Positions 1-12,246 of a stretch of 64,000 nt of DNA are shown here, in pieces; the stretch's first letter is position 1, and each line of letters opens with the position of its first letter. The notes below the pieces were generated by a model. It ran no database searches. It was not told where the DNA came from and worked only from the letters and a program-made list of their open reading frames with translations. The position numbers were made by a program, and so were the translations under genes. Source of the stretch: Lindgomyces ingoldianus (Eukaryota; Ascomycota; Dothideomycetes; Pleosporales; Lindgomycetaceae); contig NW_022985176.1 in assembly GCF_010093535.1 (NCBI RefSeq), forward strand, positions 938,665 through 1,002,664, written 5' to 3'.

Positions 1-102
1 TCTCCTACGTTTGTGTCTACTTTTCCTCTTCACCAACCCAAGCACGTCATCCTAGTCAGTTTCTTCGGCAACTGACTGACAGTGTCATGTTCTTTCCTTT
101 GG

Positions 103-127
103 TCTCTCTCTCTCTCTCCCTCTCTCT
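103..127. repeat. CT microsatellite
   Basis: A nearly uninterrupted run of CT dinucleotides with one short break. Confidence 0.85.
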
Positions 128-354
128 TGCATTTGCATGGCTGGCAGGCGGCATGGCGTGGAGTCTGGCGGATCGAACAAGTATGGGATTCTTTAGTGTG
201 GGTGAGTGGGTGATCGAGTTGACATGGTTGGCTGGCATCGGGACACGCCTTCTTAATGCTCAGCTTAGTGGACTTGCAAATTTCCATTGCAACTACTCCC
301 TCTACAAAGAGTTAAACCATTCTCTTCACTACATGTGGCTAATTTTCTTGTGAC

Positions 355-388
355 TGCTATGTTGTGCTATGTTGTGCTATGTTGTGCT
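355..388. repeat. 10-bp tandem repeat, about 3.4 copies
   Basis: Three consecutive copies of tgctatgttg followed by a partial copy. No coding context. Confidence 0.85.
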
Positions 389-752
389 GTTCTATGCTAT
401 CAAGATTGCAAGTACATTCTCTCTATTTGGAGCGGCGTACTAACAAATACCTTGCCCGAGATCAACATCAACACTTATACAGGCTAGCTGGCTAAATATT
501 ATCGTAGGTACCACTCCCCCCTTCCATCTCGTGCATATACACCAGATCTGATAAATTTCGACCTCAATAGAACGGAACAGAAATAGAAAAAAGGAAAACG
601 ACCGCATGTCGTTTGTTGTAGGCAGGATGTTGGGGGGGTTCGTTTGAGACCGATCTAGCTCACTCGTGTACCACTTTATCTCGGTCCCGTCTTTAGGCCG
701 GGATTGTTGGACAATGTCGCCGCTGTAAGATGCAATATACCCTAACGTTAAG

Positions 753-2700
753 TCAAATAATGACTATCTCGTCCAACCGATCCACTCTGAAATCTTCTAA
801 GAATTCGCCATTCATCATACCGTGGACCTGAGCATCTAATCAAGCGGTATGTACCGCTCGCTTTTCCATCACACGAAACATTGAAACTCTAGAAATCAAG
901 ACAAACGCATCGCCGACTCGAAAAATGCTCAGTAAAGTCTCCAATATAAACTAGTTGACCATATTCTCTTCCCCACTTTTGAAGTGAGGAATAAAGTTCT
1001 ATGACTAGCCGCAAAACCATTATACAGTTTCGTGTGCGTAGCCCAACGCTTGCGGTCCACTTCAAGTTTCGAAAGCCGCACTTTCAGATCCCTGCTTATA
1101 CATTCAAGTCTATTTAAATTCAGCACAGTGGCTGGAGTGACAGAGACAGCAGCCCCAATGTCTATTCCGCTATGGTGGGGATACGGCACGACGTTTTGTT
1201 TAATGAGAGTTATACCTGGATTACATCGCTGCATTTTCAACCACTAAACCGTAAGAACTTACTCGCGCAGATACATAGGTAATCGGGAGCTGTGTGAAGA
1301 TTATGAAGGTGGCCATCTCTGTCCTCGTCGTAGGTTTTGCGGGTCTTGGTATGCTTGTTGCACTTCTATATAATGGAGTCATCTTTGCGACCACAGGCGA
1401 CCAACTCGTTGCGATTACGGATGGCGCTGGTGGCATGGGACGACTTTGTAGCTAAGTTATCTTTGGATAACTAGTCCCAACCTACTGAGGTTCGAATAGG
1501 ATCTACATACCAGCCTGGCACCTAATATGGTTGGCCATCAATTAGTGGGCTAGAAACCAACAGAAGCCAATTCAGTGAATCGTTCTGGTCGACAGAACTA
1601 GGAAATAGGTCGCGATAGATATCATATAAATCCCTCGTGTAGTCTGGAGCAGCTAAGCAAACCCCAAACCTACTAAACAGCGAGTCCATACCGGAAGACT
1701 TGTCTCCGGGATCTTTTGCATTTCTGTATGCGGATCTTTTGTGCCATGCTCTGTTGGGTTCTAATGCTTTGTCCCGTGAAGGCCTACGGATATTGATGGC
1801 GCGATTTGACTATCCTTTATTACGAAGATCGTTTAGGGAGGCAGAGAGCGCCTCGTCAATTAGCATTCCACTACACAAGGGGGTTTCATATTGAAACAGG
1901 ACGTAAAATCTGATTGGAAAAGGACGCCAATTTGAAGTTTCTGGAAAAGACTCTCTGTCGAGGATCCACCCAGTGTTCATATTATCCCACACCATCGGCT
2001 TCAGGTGTATATCATCCCATGTTACTTCCAAATAAAGGCTTAAATCCTGGGGCGCATCCTGTAGGCTAAGTGTCGATCTTTGACCATGATTTTTAAAAGC
2101 CGACGTTTTTGGGGCAATCTATAGTATGGTCAGTCACATCTTTTCTACTATCAGGCTAAATAAAAACAGGCTCTGCTCTAGAAAAGATCATGGCGAGCAA
2201 ATGTGTCCAGATAAATCTATGTCCATTATCCTCCCATCTAGTGCCGATAAAATCGATACAGATCGCCACATCATCAAATGTTTGTCGAAGATGCCGAAGC
2301 GTGGACGAGTAGAGGGCCGATATGATGACCGAATATAACACACAAGATACCGTGCCCTTCGGGGTTTAGAAAGCTCCCCAAACATATGACAAGGCAACGT
2401 ACTTCGGCTTGTCGACAAGATTGACTACCAGCAACTCCCTGAATTTCGTGGTCGGTGGACGAGTTTGCGCTCCTAACGTAAAGAACGCAGATCGATTTGA
2501 GCTCCTCTCGTAAGAGAGGAAGCAACCCGGAAAGTTGAGAGACGGGGCAGCTCTGTGGTAGCTGGCTCTGGTAATTTTGTTGTCCGGACGGTGAGGTTTC
2601 AGGTGCTAGGGCATACTGCTTGTTAGTTGTGGAGCCAAGTGGTATTCTTAACGCTGGTATATCAGTACGGGCCCTGTTCGCCTACAATAGAAAATATGGA
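753..2700 (-). pseudogene. HET-domain (heterokaryon incompatibility) pseudogene
   Basis: Degraded gene read on the minus strand through several frames. Near 2410-2370 it encodes the HET signature KYVALSYVWG, followed at once by a stop. At about 2320-2160 comes a stretch like the second HET block (CIDFIG..., then LLAMIFSRAEPV). Around 1640 a DYTRDLYDIYRD-like segment resembles the region after the HET domain, and near 870-755 the usual C-terminal motif appears as VHGMMNGEF, ending at a TGA at 755-753. Many in-frame stops and frame changes separate these pieces, so no product is expected. Intact family members control non-self recognition and cell death after hyphal fusion. Boundaries are approximate. 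Confidence 0.72.
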
Positions 2701-3673
2701 TGTAGAATCAAAATTGGATGCTTGAGAGGGAATGTAAAATGGGATAGCTTTCATTTCACTAGAGAGCAGAGCCCATGGCAAGGCTAATTAGTCTGACTCC
2801 AGGCGTAGCATCTAGGCAGAATGTAACCCATTTTAGTGCAAAGTAAGTGTACAGAGTTTACGGCGTAGAGCTGCATATTTACTCTATGTTCTAATCATAT
2901 CTTAATAGGAGGAGACTGTGCCACACAAATAGGTCATCAATGCAGTATATGGAGATGCTGCTGCCAAAGTACGCTCAAGAATTGCTGCTGTTTTTTGTTA
3001 GATTTCTGATAGGTAGAGCCATAAAAGCACAAGAGCAAGTCTAATAAAGATTGGCGTCAAGGGAAGGCGCAAAACCCTCGAACTACTTTGTCGAGAATTT
3101 CATCGCTTTTTAGAAACGGCAAAGACATCTTATTGGCCGATAGCTGGTGAGAATCCAATTACAGCCTTAACAGGAGCTAGGGGAACAAGCTAGGTATGCT
3201 AATCTGAAAGAAGTGTTTGTTTGTCAAACGTAGGAAGTCAAAAACACTGGCGCTGAAGCGAACGAAAATTGACGTAACTCTAGCTCAGCACTGTCGCCAT
3301 CGAGCCAGGAAACCAGAAATCGGGAGTCTAGTGGCCCGGTATTCGTGGAAAAATTCAGTCTCGCATTCCACCATAATGACACTTCCCAAATAAGCCATTT
3401 CTCATCTATCTAAGAACATTTTAAGTCGCCGGGACTCCCATCAAAGGAGCGTCGTTCGTGGTAAGCGAACTTCAATATAGCCAGTTTGCCATATATGGAA
3501 TGTATGTATATTTCGTGGGGAGAGAATAGTGAACCTACATTAGTACACCGGCCTTCATTATCAATGTGAAACTGATTTGGAGCATTTATTCACATTCAAT
3601 CATCACGGGAAACACAAACATCATATTAGCTACCAATCCCAACCTAGAAAATTGCCATACGATTCCATATTGA
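2701..3673. other. No gene seen
   Basis: Stops are frequent in all frames and no recognisable protein motif was found. It may hold further decayed sequence upstream of the HET relic. Confidence 0.5.
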
Positions 3674-3909
3674 TTAGAAAGTTGGGCGGGAGCAGACAGG
3701 ACAATGCTTGGTGTGGTGTGGTGCGACATACTCAGTATTCAGCACACCTAATTCCAACTTCGCTGAAGCCAAGCCACTGAATCTGGCCGCATCATTGATG
3801 CGGTAGCCCTTGCTGTAGCAGATAGCGGCGTGGTAGTCACAGTAATCTGTGTTTCGAACCCACAATTCGAGTGTGGTGGCTTCGGTGAATGCTTTGCGAA
3901 CCTATCCAT
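3674..3909 (-). other. Possible coding remnant, unrecognised
   Basis: A minus-strand frame of about 75 codons reads like real protein (WVRNTDYCDYHAAICYSKGY, Cys- and Tyr-rich) and follows a possible splice acceptor (...GGATAG). No start or upstream exon could be assembled. It could be the end of a decayed gene or chance coding. I do not recognise the family. Confidence 0.2.
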
Positions 3910-6900
3910 TGATTGGTAGTAAACAGCCGACGTAGAACATTATTTGCAAGGAATATTTTGTGAAGGGATACTTCATTCCGCTCACCCAAGATCTTCAAAG
4001 TACCCGCCACAGTTCAATCCCTATTTCTGTCAGTTTGGCTGCAAGTGATTGAAGGTGCCTTTCTTCTCCAGCAGTGTACAGTCCACTTACACTGGTCAAC
4101 TTCGAACCTCTAATACCCATCACATATGCATTGCAAGATATCTTTTAGACGAGGTTCGGTGGAGACAAGCCTAAGATACTAAGATACCGACAAATTAGGT
4201 CATACACCTCCCCCTCGTGAGCCTCACTACGGTAGTTCTAATGGAAACCGCCGTCTAATATGGCTCTGACGTATCCTATATGCAAACGGATCGCACCGAG
4301 ATAATGCTACAATACCAGAGGTAGAAAGCGCATGTCGCAGATGTCAAAATGAAGTTAAAGGTTTTGTTCAGTCGGACCTTAGGAAGCGTTCGGTCCGAAC
4401 CGTTTGAGACAGTATGTCTTTGGATCGGATAGTACATCGAAGTTACAGTTAGGTTGTTTTCGCTGAGTTCGGGAGGCCGAGTCGTGGAGACTGAAAAACA
4501 ACCGGAGATCTCCTTGTATCATGCCCCGAACTTATGCGGCTACTGTTACATTAGTGCTCAAGATAATGAGCCCACAGGAGCCGGTTTATGCCACGAGGGG
4601 TGAGCCTCCTCCATTCTGGCGTTCGGTTCCTTTAAGATTGAAGTCCCTTTAAAGGTCCTACGCTGTACCATCACGTTCCCACCGGCTGCAGTCTTCTACG
4701 CTCCACGCCAAAGAACTTCTCTCTCACGAAATTAACAACAGATTTAGCATCGTAAGAGACCTGCAATGGAATTTGGGCAGCCAATTGCCGCCCCCAATTC
4801 ATATATTGGGGAAATTTGGTTGCAACGGAAGATTTTTAATTCCGATTTTGTTCATCCTGCGACATATTCCTGAATGAGGGTTTGCTGACTGCTATAAATA
4901 GCTTAGTCGGATTGCCGTTTCGGGGTTGGTGCAGATGGATGTGCACGACGAATACCACTGACAATTACATATATTGGAAAACTAATGTTGCGCATCGAGT
5001 AGGAGGGAGAGACTGGCCCTTACCGGTGGCTTACCGGTGGCGTGTGAAGGCAAAGGATGAAACTAGAAGAGGCGGGTTAAATACGACAACAGTGGACAGA
5101 CACCTCGAGGCAGAATTGGACCTGCGTCGGAGAGACAGATACGACCACAGTCACTGTATAACTCCACCCGCCGGAAAATAGTCAAGAGGACGCCGCGGCA
5201 ACGGCTAAGATATCAACGACGAGTGGCTAATGTAGGGGATCATGTTACGGTGGAAAGCAACTGAGATCCGACAGTCTGGCAGGACGTTAAAAGAAAGCGG
5301 AAGCAATATAGTATCACGGATACGTGCCGGCGGATGGAGAATGACAAAAGAAATCCTACCGTTCTTTTTCTTTTGGCGAGGGATCAGCCTCGCCGACGGG
5401 AAAGCTATGCATCTTTGCCACTTACGTGCTGTGGACGTGTTTAGGTGTCTGCAGGGTAATATATCGGTATGCCGTAAGCCAAAAGTAGATCGATTCCCGC
5501 GCAATACAATTCACCACAGTCCAAAGACAATTGCAGACACCTCCATTTTCTCCCGCAAGAACTGGGGGAAGGTTGGATGCTCTTTGCAGTGGATTTGCTT
5601 GTGCCGGGGAAATGGGAAGGCGGCCTGAGTTTCTTTTCCATTTCGGGCCTCCCGACCACAAACAGGACCGCCGTGATCGGGTGACTCGTTCGTGGTACTT
5701 CATCTATGTACCCCGCGGCCGTCAACGTCAACGTTTAATATGGCGATGTACGGGGTCCAGGGTGTGATATATTGCATTGCGGAAGCATTCCAGAAGACGG
5801 GAATATCCCATAGTGCCTGCCAGATCGAACGAGGCTGGTGGTCGAAAGTTGATCAGTGGTCATCGATTTGTTCTCAGTCTCGCTTGCGGCCGTTTGCCTT
5901 GATGCATGACTGTTGAGCCTTTTCAGAATTAGTAGACGCAGTGAGATGAGCGAGGGAGGTGCGAGTGGAAATATTCAGCGCCAAAAGCGCAAAATCCATG
6001 CAGGTCAGCTTCTCGCCTCGGCTTCGCTGCAGGAGGGGCGGGAGAGCAGCAGCAGCAACCACGAGCTTTCCAGAGGGGAAGCTGGTTTGTCTGCAAGTGT
6101 GGGTTACTCATGCACACCCGCTTGATGCAGAGTAACGAGTTCGTTCAGGTCACAGGTGGGTGATTGCCGGCAAAACCTGCTGCTCGCCCAGCCGATAGTG
6201 TGCATCATGATCCGAATCGGGGGGTACTGGCTGATGCTAGCGCACACCTCTTCGCTTTGTCTGCGGAACGCAAGCATAGTTTTGGAGGTCCCGTGAAAGA
6301 CGACGGACTGATGGACTGGCGACTTTCCTCTACGTTTGTGGCCCGGCTAGTCCTAAGCAATCGGGCTTGTTTGTTGCAGGATCCCAAGCGCATTGGAACG
6401 AATTGGGTGCTTGGCTGCGGTGTTACCGATGGGGGTCCTGCGTGGGAAGGTGCGAAGGCCGGTTCATGGAGATTAAGAAGGTGTTGAGATGTGAGCTGCA
6501 GCCGTGTGGCAGCAGAAGCTTGGGGGTTCATGGTGGCCCGCCGTTGATATTCAGACAGATGGTCAGCGTTGATGGCAAAGGTAAGCCCTGAGATGTCTCC
6601 CATCATGGCGGGGCTTCGACGGAGCAAGGGCTGGATCAAAATAGCTGGTCCCTGTGCGCGTCCGTGGCTTCCCATGGCGCTCCCGAATCGAGCTGGCCTA
6701 ACCAGCCTGGAGGCAGCGCACCCGCCACGCCGGATGACAGCGACAAAACCGACGCCTGGCCTGCCAAAGCCTGAGAAGGCCTGCGAAGAAGGCTCTCCGT
6801 GTGGCGAGAGTGTGATGAGCATGGAAACCAGGCAATTAAGAGGCAACAGTGAGGCATGACGACGATCCTGTGGGCTCAAACATCACAAAGGTCCACGCCC

Positions 6901-7871
6901 AATTTCGAAACAGGTACGCCAGCAGGACCCCGGCCTGCCAGCGTGAATGGCCGGGGCATCAAGCCCGGCACTGCAACTCCGCCGGGCCTATTTTTTCAAC
7001 GCGGAGCCATTTGATGGGAGGAGGAGCCTACGCGTGCAACGGCAGCCAAAAGCCAAACTCAGCACAGAGCTGCTCACGAGCCTTCGGTCAGCGAGGCGAG
7101 ACAGATGGGGGTTGTTCGTCCTTCGTTTGCTGCTTCTGCTCGGGGGCAAAAACGACCACTACCTGAGCGCTTCGAAGATGATGGATGCACATCGAGCCAG
7201 AGCGTGTATTAATAAAGCCTGGAAGGGCAAGGGCTGGCACCGGCCGGCGCTGCATGATAATGCCTTGCAGCAGGCCACAGATTGATGTAGCACGAGGTAC
7301 CTTGAATGCGGCTTGCCGCTGGATTCGCCCTCCAGAACTGGCGTAATCGGTCTGTGGAGGTTAGTCGTCTTCTCGACCGCCCTCCTCCGGAACCACCGCC
7401 CTCCACAGGCATGCATGCTGGCCCAACACGTCGTCCTCTCTCTCTCTTCACCTCTTCTTCCTCTTGCCCATCCCGACGTGAATTCCCCCGTACGATGCCC
7501 ACAGAAGAATGAATTAAATCCCCGCCTTTCATTCTTTTCGTGACGGCCAATCGTTTCAGCTTCGCTCAGACACCGTGCACCAGCTCTCGCTCCATTTCGG
7601 TACCATCGCGCTATGACAGTCTGACCTTGTCTGACGGCCATCCGACAGACTCTCTCGTTGTTCGTTACTCTGTCCTCCTCAACACTTGCCAACACTAGAG
7701 CTCCCGTGACAGGCCTCGTTCCACCCAGAAAACACCCTCACGAGCCTGCTTGCTGCTTGCTTCTGTGCCTGGGTGCTCTCTCCATGCATCATTCCCCTTG
7801 ACAATCTTCCGGTGTGAGACTTCACACCTCGATCCGCCTCCTCTTCAGACAATTACGCCAGAGCACCCGCC
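3910..7871. other. Long intergenic stretch upstream of the ELL-like gene
   Basis: About 4 kb without a supportable gene. From about 5.9 kb the sequence becomes GC-richer and stops become rare on both strands, producing long overlapping frames (for example 6205-6879 and 7159-7695, minus) that lack protein-like composition. The last several hundred bases probably include the promoter and 5' UTR of the downstream gene. Confidence 0.5.
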
Positions 7872-10084
7872 ATGGTTGCCACCGTTCTGCCTCCCGCAGG
7901 CATTGCCCTCCATGGGGCTCCGGACAGCGACATCGGGTCCAGAGACGCCAGACACGCACCCATCCAGGCCATGCAGCTCGAGATGACGCAAGATATGGTC
8001 TCCGAGCTGCTAGACAGCGTCAGGAGCGGGAAAGCCCCACAGCTGTTCTTTGGGCGAACTCCTGTATGTCTTTTGAAACTTCCCTGAGTGGTGTTGTTAG
8101 CTCCGCTGTACCTCCGACATTGTCGTGCTTCTTGAGGAAGGAACGCTGGCTGACGGCCCACCACAGCAACTCAAGTACGGCGACAATAAAACACATGTGC
8201 TGCAGACTACTCCGGAGAGCCATAGATATGAATTGTACGAGACCAGCAGTGCTGGCGGCGATGACGACCTCACTTTCACGGGGTTGATCAACCACAGCTT
8301 GGCTGTGCAGAAAGCGGAGGCCGTGACGGCTGGCGTAGACACGGCGCTGGAGCAGCTGAAGAATAGCATGGCTGCGATTTCCGAGTTCAAGGAAGCGAAC
8401 AAGTACGTCGCCCGGCGAGGTGTTGCCCTTCAATGGGCGTTCCACTGGGTAGTGAATTGACAGTAAATGCAGGACTATCGTCGGTAACGCAGGAACACCC
8501 ATAGGCACGCCACACCATCGTCGCTTCCCTTCCAAGTCGCTGAAACCCAGCCATCTCGCCCCACATGCCGGTTCACCGCTGCTGTCTGTGCCTTCCTCAC
8601 CTGGCCTGTCGAAGAAGCCGCGTCTTGACCAGCCCCCGACTTCACAGCCCGACAGCAACCAACAGGCCATTCTTCGTGCGCTCCGAGTTCCCGTGATACA
8701 CTTGCTTGCTAAGCGACCATGGACGGAGAAAGGTCTTTCAGAGGAATGTCGGTCCTCGCTCACCAACATGCGGGCATTGCTGCCCAAAATCGGAAAGCAT
8801 GGTGACGGTCCCGAAAAATGGGTGTTGAGTGACAAGGCATATCGGGAGCTGGACCCATGGACGTTTCCTTGGAAAGACCTGGACGACCGGGTGCAGGCCA
8901 TCAAGAACGCTATTCGAGCTTTTGATCGCCTTCGACTCCCCAAGGATGACCCACTCTGGCAAATCTTACTCCCACAAGAGGAGCGTGGCCAGGGAAAATG
9001 TTTATCACGACTCAATGTCCAAGCACCAGCACAGAAAGCTGCGACACCTTTGCACAAGATCTCGAAACTCACCGAGAAGAAAATAACTACGAGTAAGAAA
9101 ACAGAAGAGAAGGAAGTGAAGGACGGCAAGAAAGTGAAGGAGATGAAGGAACCAAAGGAACCAAAGCAGCCGAAGGAGCCAAGGCAACCAAAGGAACCGA
9201 AGCAACCGAAGCCGAAGAAGCCAGTTAGAGATGAAGCTAAGGTTGCAAAGGCGGTGGGTACTCCCATTGTCAAGCCAACGACAGCGAAGAACAATTCCCA
9301 GACCGACCCGGCGAAAGCCAACAAAAAAGTCGTCGATGGATCCACACCTCGTGTCAAGCCAAAGGCATCTGGACGAGATGCCTATCCTAAGGAACGTGTT
9401 CCGAGACAGAGCAGGCCCGCTGTGCCAGTCAACACCAAACCTAAGAATCCCTCTCCGCTTTCCGCTTCGCCACCAGTGAATGCAAGCGACTTCGAAGACA
9501 GCCATCCCGTTCATAAAGCCCTGTCAGCTGCTCCGTCCCCCGCCAAGACGTCCGGCAGCTCCGATCGCCCCCTCAAGCGCAAGGCGAATGATGTTGACGG
9601 TGATAGTCACAGCCACAAGCTCTCCGCCAAGCAACCTCGAGTTGACCGCTCTACGCCTAATCATACTCCAGTCAGTGTGAGTGGCCGGGCTAATGGCAGT
9701 ATGCCATCCTCCGGCAGCTCACTCAAACGGAAACTGGACGATTCATCAACTGCCAACACTCCAACGAACAAAGGCCGCAGGGTCACAAATATCGACATTG
9801 GCCTCGCCTCACGCTATCCTAGCCATCACCACAGCAACACCTCGCCTGGCGACTCCTCGTCCGCTACCACCTCCCCGTCCATGCCAAGCTTGAGTTTCCG
9901 CCAGACCGTGGAATTGAGCCAAAAGTTTCAGAAATACTATAAGAAGTATGAGGAGTTGTACTGGCAGTTAACCGAGGCGGAGACGCCACCAACGGATGCA
10001 CAGAGGGATGATCTGATGAAAATGCACAAGAAGCTCGAGGAAATGAAGCGCGAAATCAAGGCTGGTGCTGGAGTCAAACACTGA
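7872..10084 (+). CDS. ELL-like RNA polymerase II elongation factor
   Basis: Three exons, join(7872..8063,8167..8402,8473..10084), 679 aa. Intron 1 has a CTGAC branch site 15 nt before its acceptor; a nearer AG at 8100 would make a 37-nt intron and is less likely. The N-terminal ~145 residues (GKAPQLFFGRTP, then THVLQTTPE, then FTGLINHSLAVQKAE) match my recollection of fungal ELL N-terminal domains. The C-terminal ~65 residues are helical, rich in Tyr/Lys/Glu (QKFQKYYKKYEELYWQLTE), and resemble the occludin/ELL domain. Residues ~361-393 form a Lys-Pro-Glu repeat, followed by a long disordered Ser/Pro/Lys linker. ELL proteins suppress Pol II pausing in the nucleus. Family call from memory of motifs; exon structure well supported by frame. 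Confidence 0.8.
9128..9223 (+). repeat. Lys-Glu-Pro codon repeat inside the ELL-like gene
   Basis: Imperfect tandem codons for KEPKQP/KEPRQP-type units (residues ~361-393 of the ELL-like protein). It gives a highly basic, proline-rich disordered linker. Its antisense produces a long artefactual Gly/Phe-rich frame. Confidence 0.85.
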
Positions 10085-10919
10085 TAAAATGAAGGTGCAA
10101 TGGAAGGTGCGATTGGAGGTCGAAACGAGAATGGGAAGACAACGGCAGTTTGCATACACAAAATTTTGGGGGTAATTTTCCTCTCTCTTCGGAGGTTTTC
10201 TGGACAGTGATGGACTTTGAGTATCCAGGTTTCTTTGAGACTTAGTCTAATCACAGCCTATGCATTCCAGGTGTTGGTCTTGTCTAGTTGTTCCTTTTCC
10301 AATCCTTATACCAAAAGGTGCGAAGTCACCATGTGCCCAGCATGTCGCTGCTAGTATCACGCACATTCAACGAATTACGCATAATGGATACATGCTACGA
10401 GAGAAAGTTAAATCGGTGGTCGATGAATCTATGGTGATTAGATTGTACATTACATAATACAGAAGTTTTGAAAACTTTACTGCATGTTAGCACTTAGACA
10501 GCGCGCAATGCGCGTCTAATATAAACCAAAATCTGAGCCCTTTTGATAGTTCTTTTTCATTTTTTGCCCTCCCTGTTCGAGTTCCCTAGCAGTCGGGAAC
10601 AGGATATGCCCGGTTGTTTGTTCACACAGAATCGGAACTTCCCACGAAGGGCTCTAGGAGACTCCCACACTAATTCATCCTTCATCGTATCAATCTGAAT
10701 CTTATCACGCACACTGCAATAACTCTCAGGCATCCCATGTTCCAAGGCTCAAACCACCAACCAACTTAACCCCGGCCCCTATCCCTCGATCGCTCCCCGC
10801 AATCAGCGTGTGCCACATCCCTGCATAACGTCATCAGCCCTCCGGCTCGACCTCCCCCGCCACACCTCCCCATTACAGCATCAACGACGTTCATCCCTCT
10901 GACATCTCCACTTCCCCCA
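10085..10919. other. Intergenic
   Basis: 3' flank of the ELL-like gene and 5' flank of the DUF2237 gene, which are in the same orientation. No gene or repeat seen. Confidence 0.6.
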
Positions 10920-11777
10920 ATGCAGTTGTGGAAAACGCTCTTAAGCTCATTAACTACAAAACGCCGCTTCGCCCAAGTCCGAGACGTCCAAATTGAATTT
11001 GAGAGGCTTAAGGGAACCAGGGAACGGAACGGTAAGCATCCGCTGCTTCTATTTGTTTCATGCATTGACCCTGCAATATTCATGGATTTGGGCTTCTGAA
11101 ACGCTTCTCGGAGAATTGGTGTTGGATTCTTTCTGCTCTGTCCTTGTCGGTGATTGGTTCTCATTTGTGTTTCTTCTTTGGTGTTTCAAGCAGCTGCATG
11201 CACATCATTTGTATTTTTGGGGAAGATTTTAGCGAAAGGATATCCGATGCTAACTTGAGAATAGTTCTCAAGCAGCCTTTGCAACTTCATAGTACCCGCC
11301 CTTTGACGGGCTTTATGCGGACGGGGTACTGTGAAGCGCCCAGTTCCGATTTCGGAAACCATTCAGTTGCAGGTATGTTCCCATTACCTCCTATTTTAAC
11401 TACTCCTTTCACGCCTCCTACCAATCACATTTATTCAACTGCTACGATCAATTTGCCCCTTTGGTGCCTAACCCGAAGCCCCCAATAGCCACACTCAGCT
11501 TTTTCTTACAAGCTAACAATCCTCAGCCATCGTAACCGACCAGTTTCTTGACTTCAGCGCATCGCGGGGCAATGATTTGCGGGCCACGGGTCTTACAAAT
11601 GGCTGCAAATGGTGTCTCTGCGTCGGTCGATGGAAAGAGGCTTTCAATGCCAGAACAAGTGATTCTGATCTCAAAGTTCCGAAGGTATATCTGCAGCGGA
11701 CCAACGAACGGGCTCTCGAAGGCGCAAAGTTGGAGGAATTAAAGATATTTGCGCTGGATGGAGAGAGTGACCAGTGA
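10920..11777 (+). CDS. DUF2237 family protein, probably mitochondrial
   Basis: Three exons, join(10920..11031,11265..11372,11527..11777), 156 aa. Both introns (233 and 154 bp) end with good GCTAAC branch sites. The mature part shows the DUF2237 pattern: a short N-terminal block ending LTGFMRTGYC, then FGNHSVAAIVTDQFLDFSAS, then RGNDL, then the hallmark GCKWCLCVGRWKEAF, ending with the usual ALEGAKLEELK. The first ~20 residues (MQLWKTLLSSLTTKRRFAQ) are basic and lack acidic residues, as in a mitochondrial presequence. The family is conserved in bacteria and eukaryotes with no established function; the cysteines in the GCKWCLC motif suggest a structural or metal role, which is inference. The Cys usual just before the AIVT segment is Ala here. 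Confidence 0.85.
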
Positions 11778-12246
11778 TGGGTCGTAATTTATCGTTATAG
11801 GCGAGAATCTTCTTCCATCCATAAAATTGGAACTTCATGATGGCAAGCTACATGCGGTAGGGTTCTTTGACGAGAATAATGTGAATACGGAGCTAAATGA
11901 ATTCGTTCATTTCTAGCCAATATGCTGCGGATGATGAACACAAGTCTTTGAATATTATTGTTCTGATACCCACTGCCATTCCGGAGGATCCATGAACAAG
12001 GAACGTCTGCAACATGTTAAAACAAAGTAAATGCGTATCATCCGACCTAAAAAACGATAAGCTAACATCCTAAAATGGATCTGAATACCCCTCTCGGTAA
12101 GCTCGTAATTGTAATACACCCATTAGCTTTCAGTACCTCCTCAAACGGATATCTCATCTTGAATAATGTCACGTATACTTTTGATGTGCTTATCGTTATC
12201 ATACTTCCATGCATGCGCTTCAATTACGGATCTCTAATTATTTAAG
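11778..12246. other. Intergenic
   Basis: No gene seen. A short ATG frame at 12075 with a GTAAGC donor leads nowhere. Confidence 0.55.

Larger units (their letters stand above)
1..752. other. Intergenic, no gene seen
   Basis: Only short overlapping frames on both strands. It holds a CT-rich tract and a short tandem repeat (listed separately) and lies downstream of the HET pseudogene. Confidence 0.6.

Noticed and set aside
3790..3870. tRNA gene suggested by tttcgaaccc near 3853
   Set aside because: No matching acceptor or D-arm can be drawn, and the B-box core is imperfect.
6205..7695. Long minus-strand frames (224 and 178 codons) upstream of the ELL-like gene
   Set aside because: Several frames are open at once in this GC-rich stretch, none shows motifs or splice logic, and codon composition looks random.
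8064..8100. 37-nt intron alternative in the ELL-like gene
   Set aside because: In frame, but shorter than usual fungal introns; the AG at 8166 has a good branch site and continues into the conserved segment.
8020..9357. 445-codon open frame on the minus strand
   Set aside because: It is antisense to the ELL-like gene; its Gly/Phe/Cys repeats are just the reverse of the Lys-Glu-Pro codon repeat, and its composition is not protein-like.
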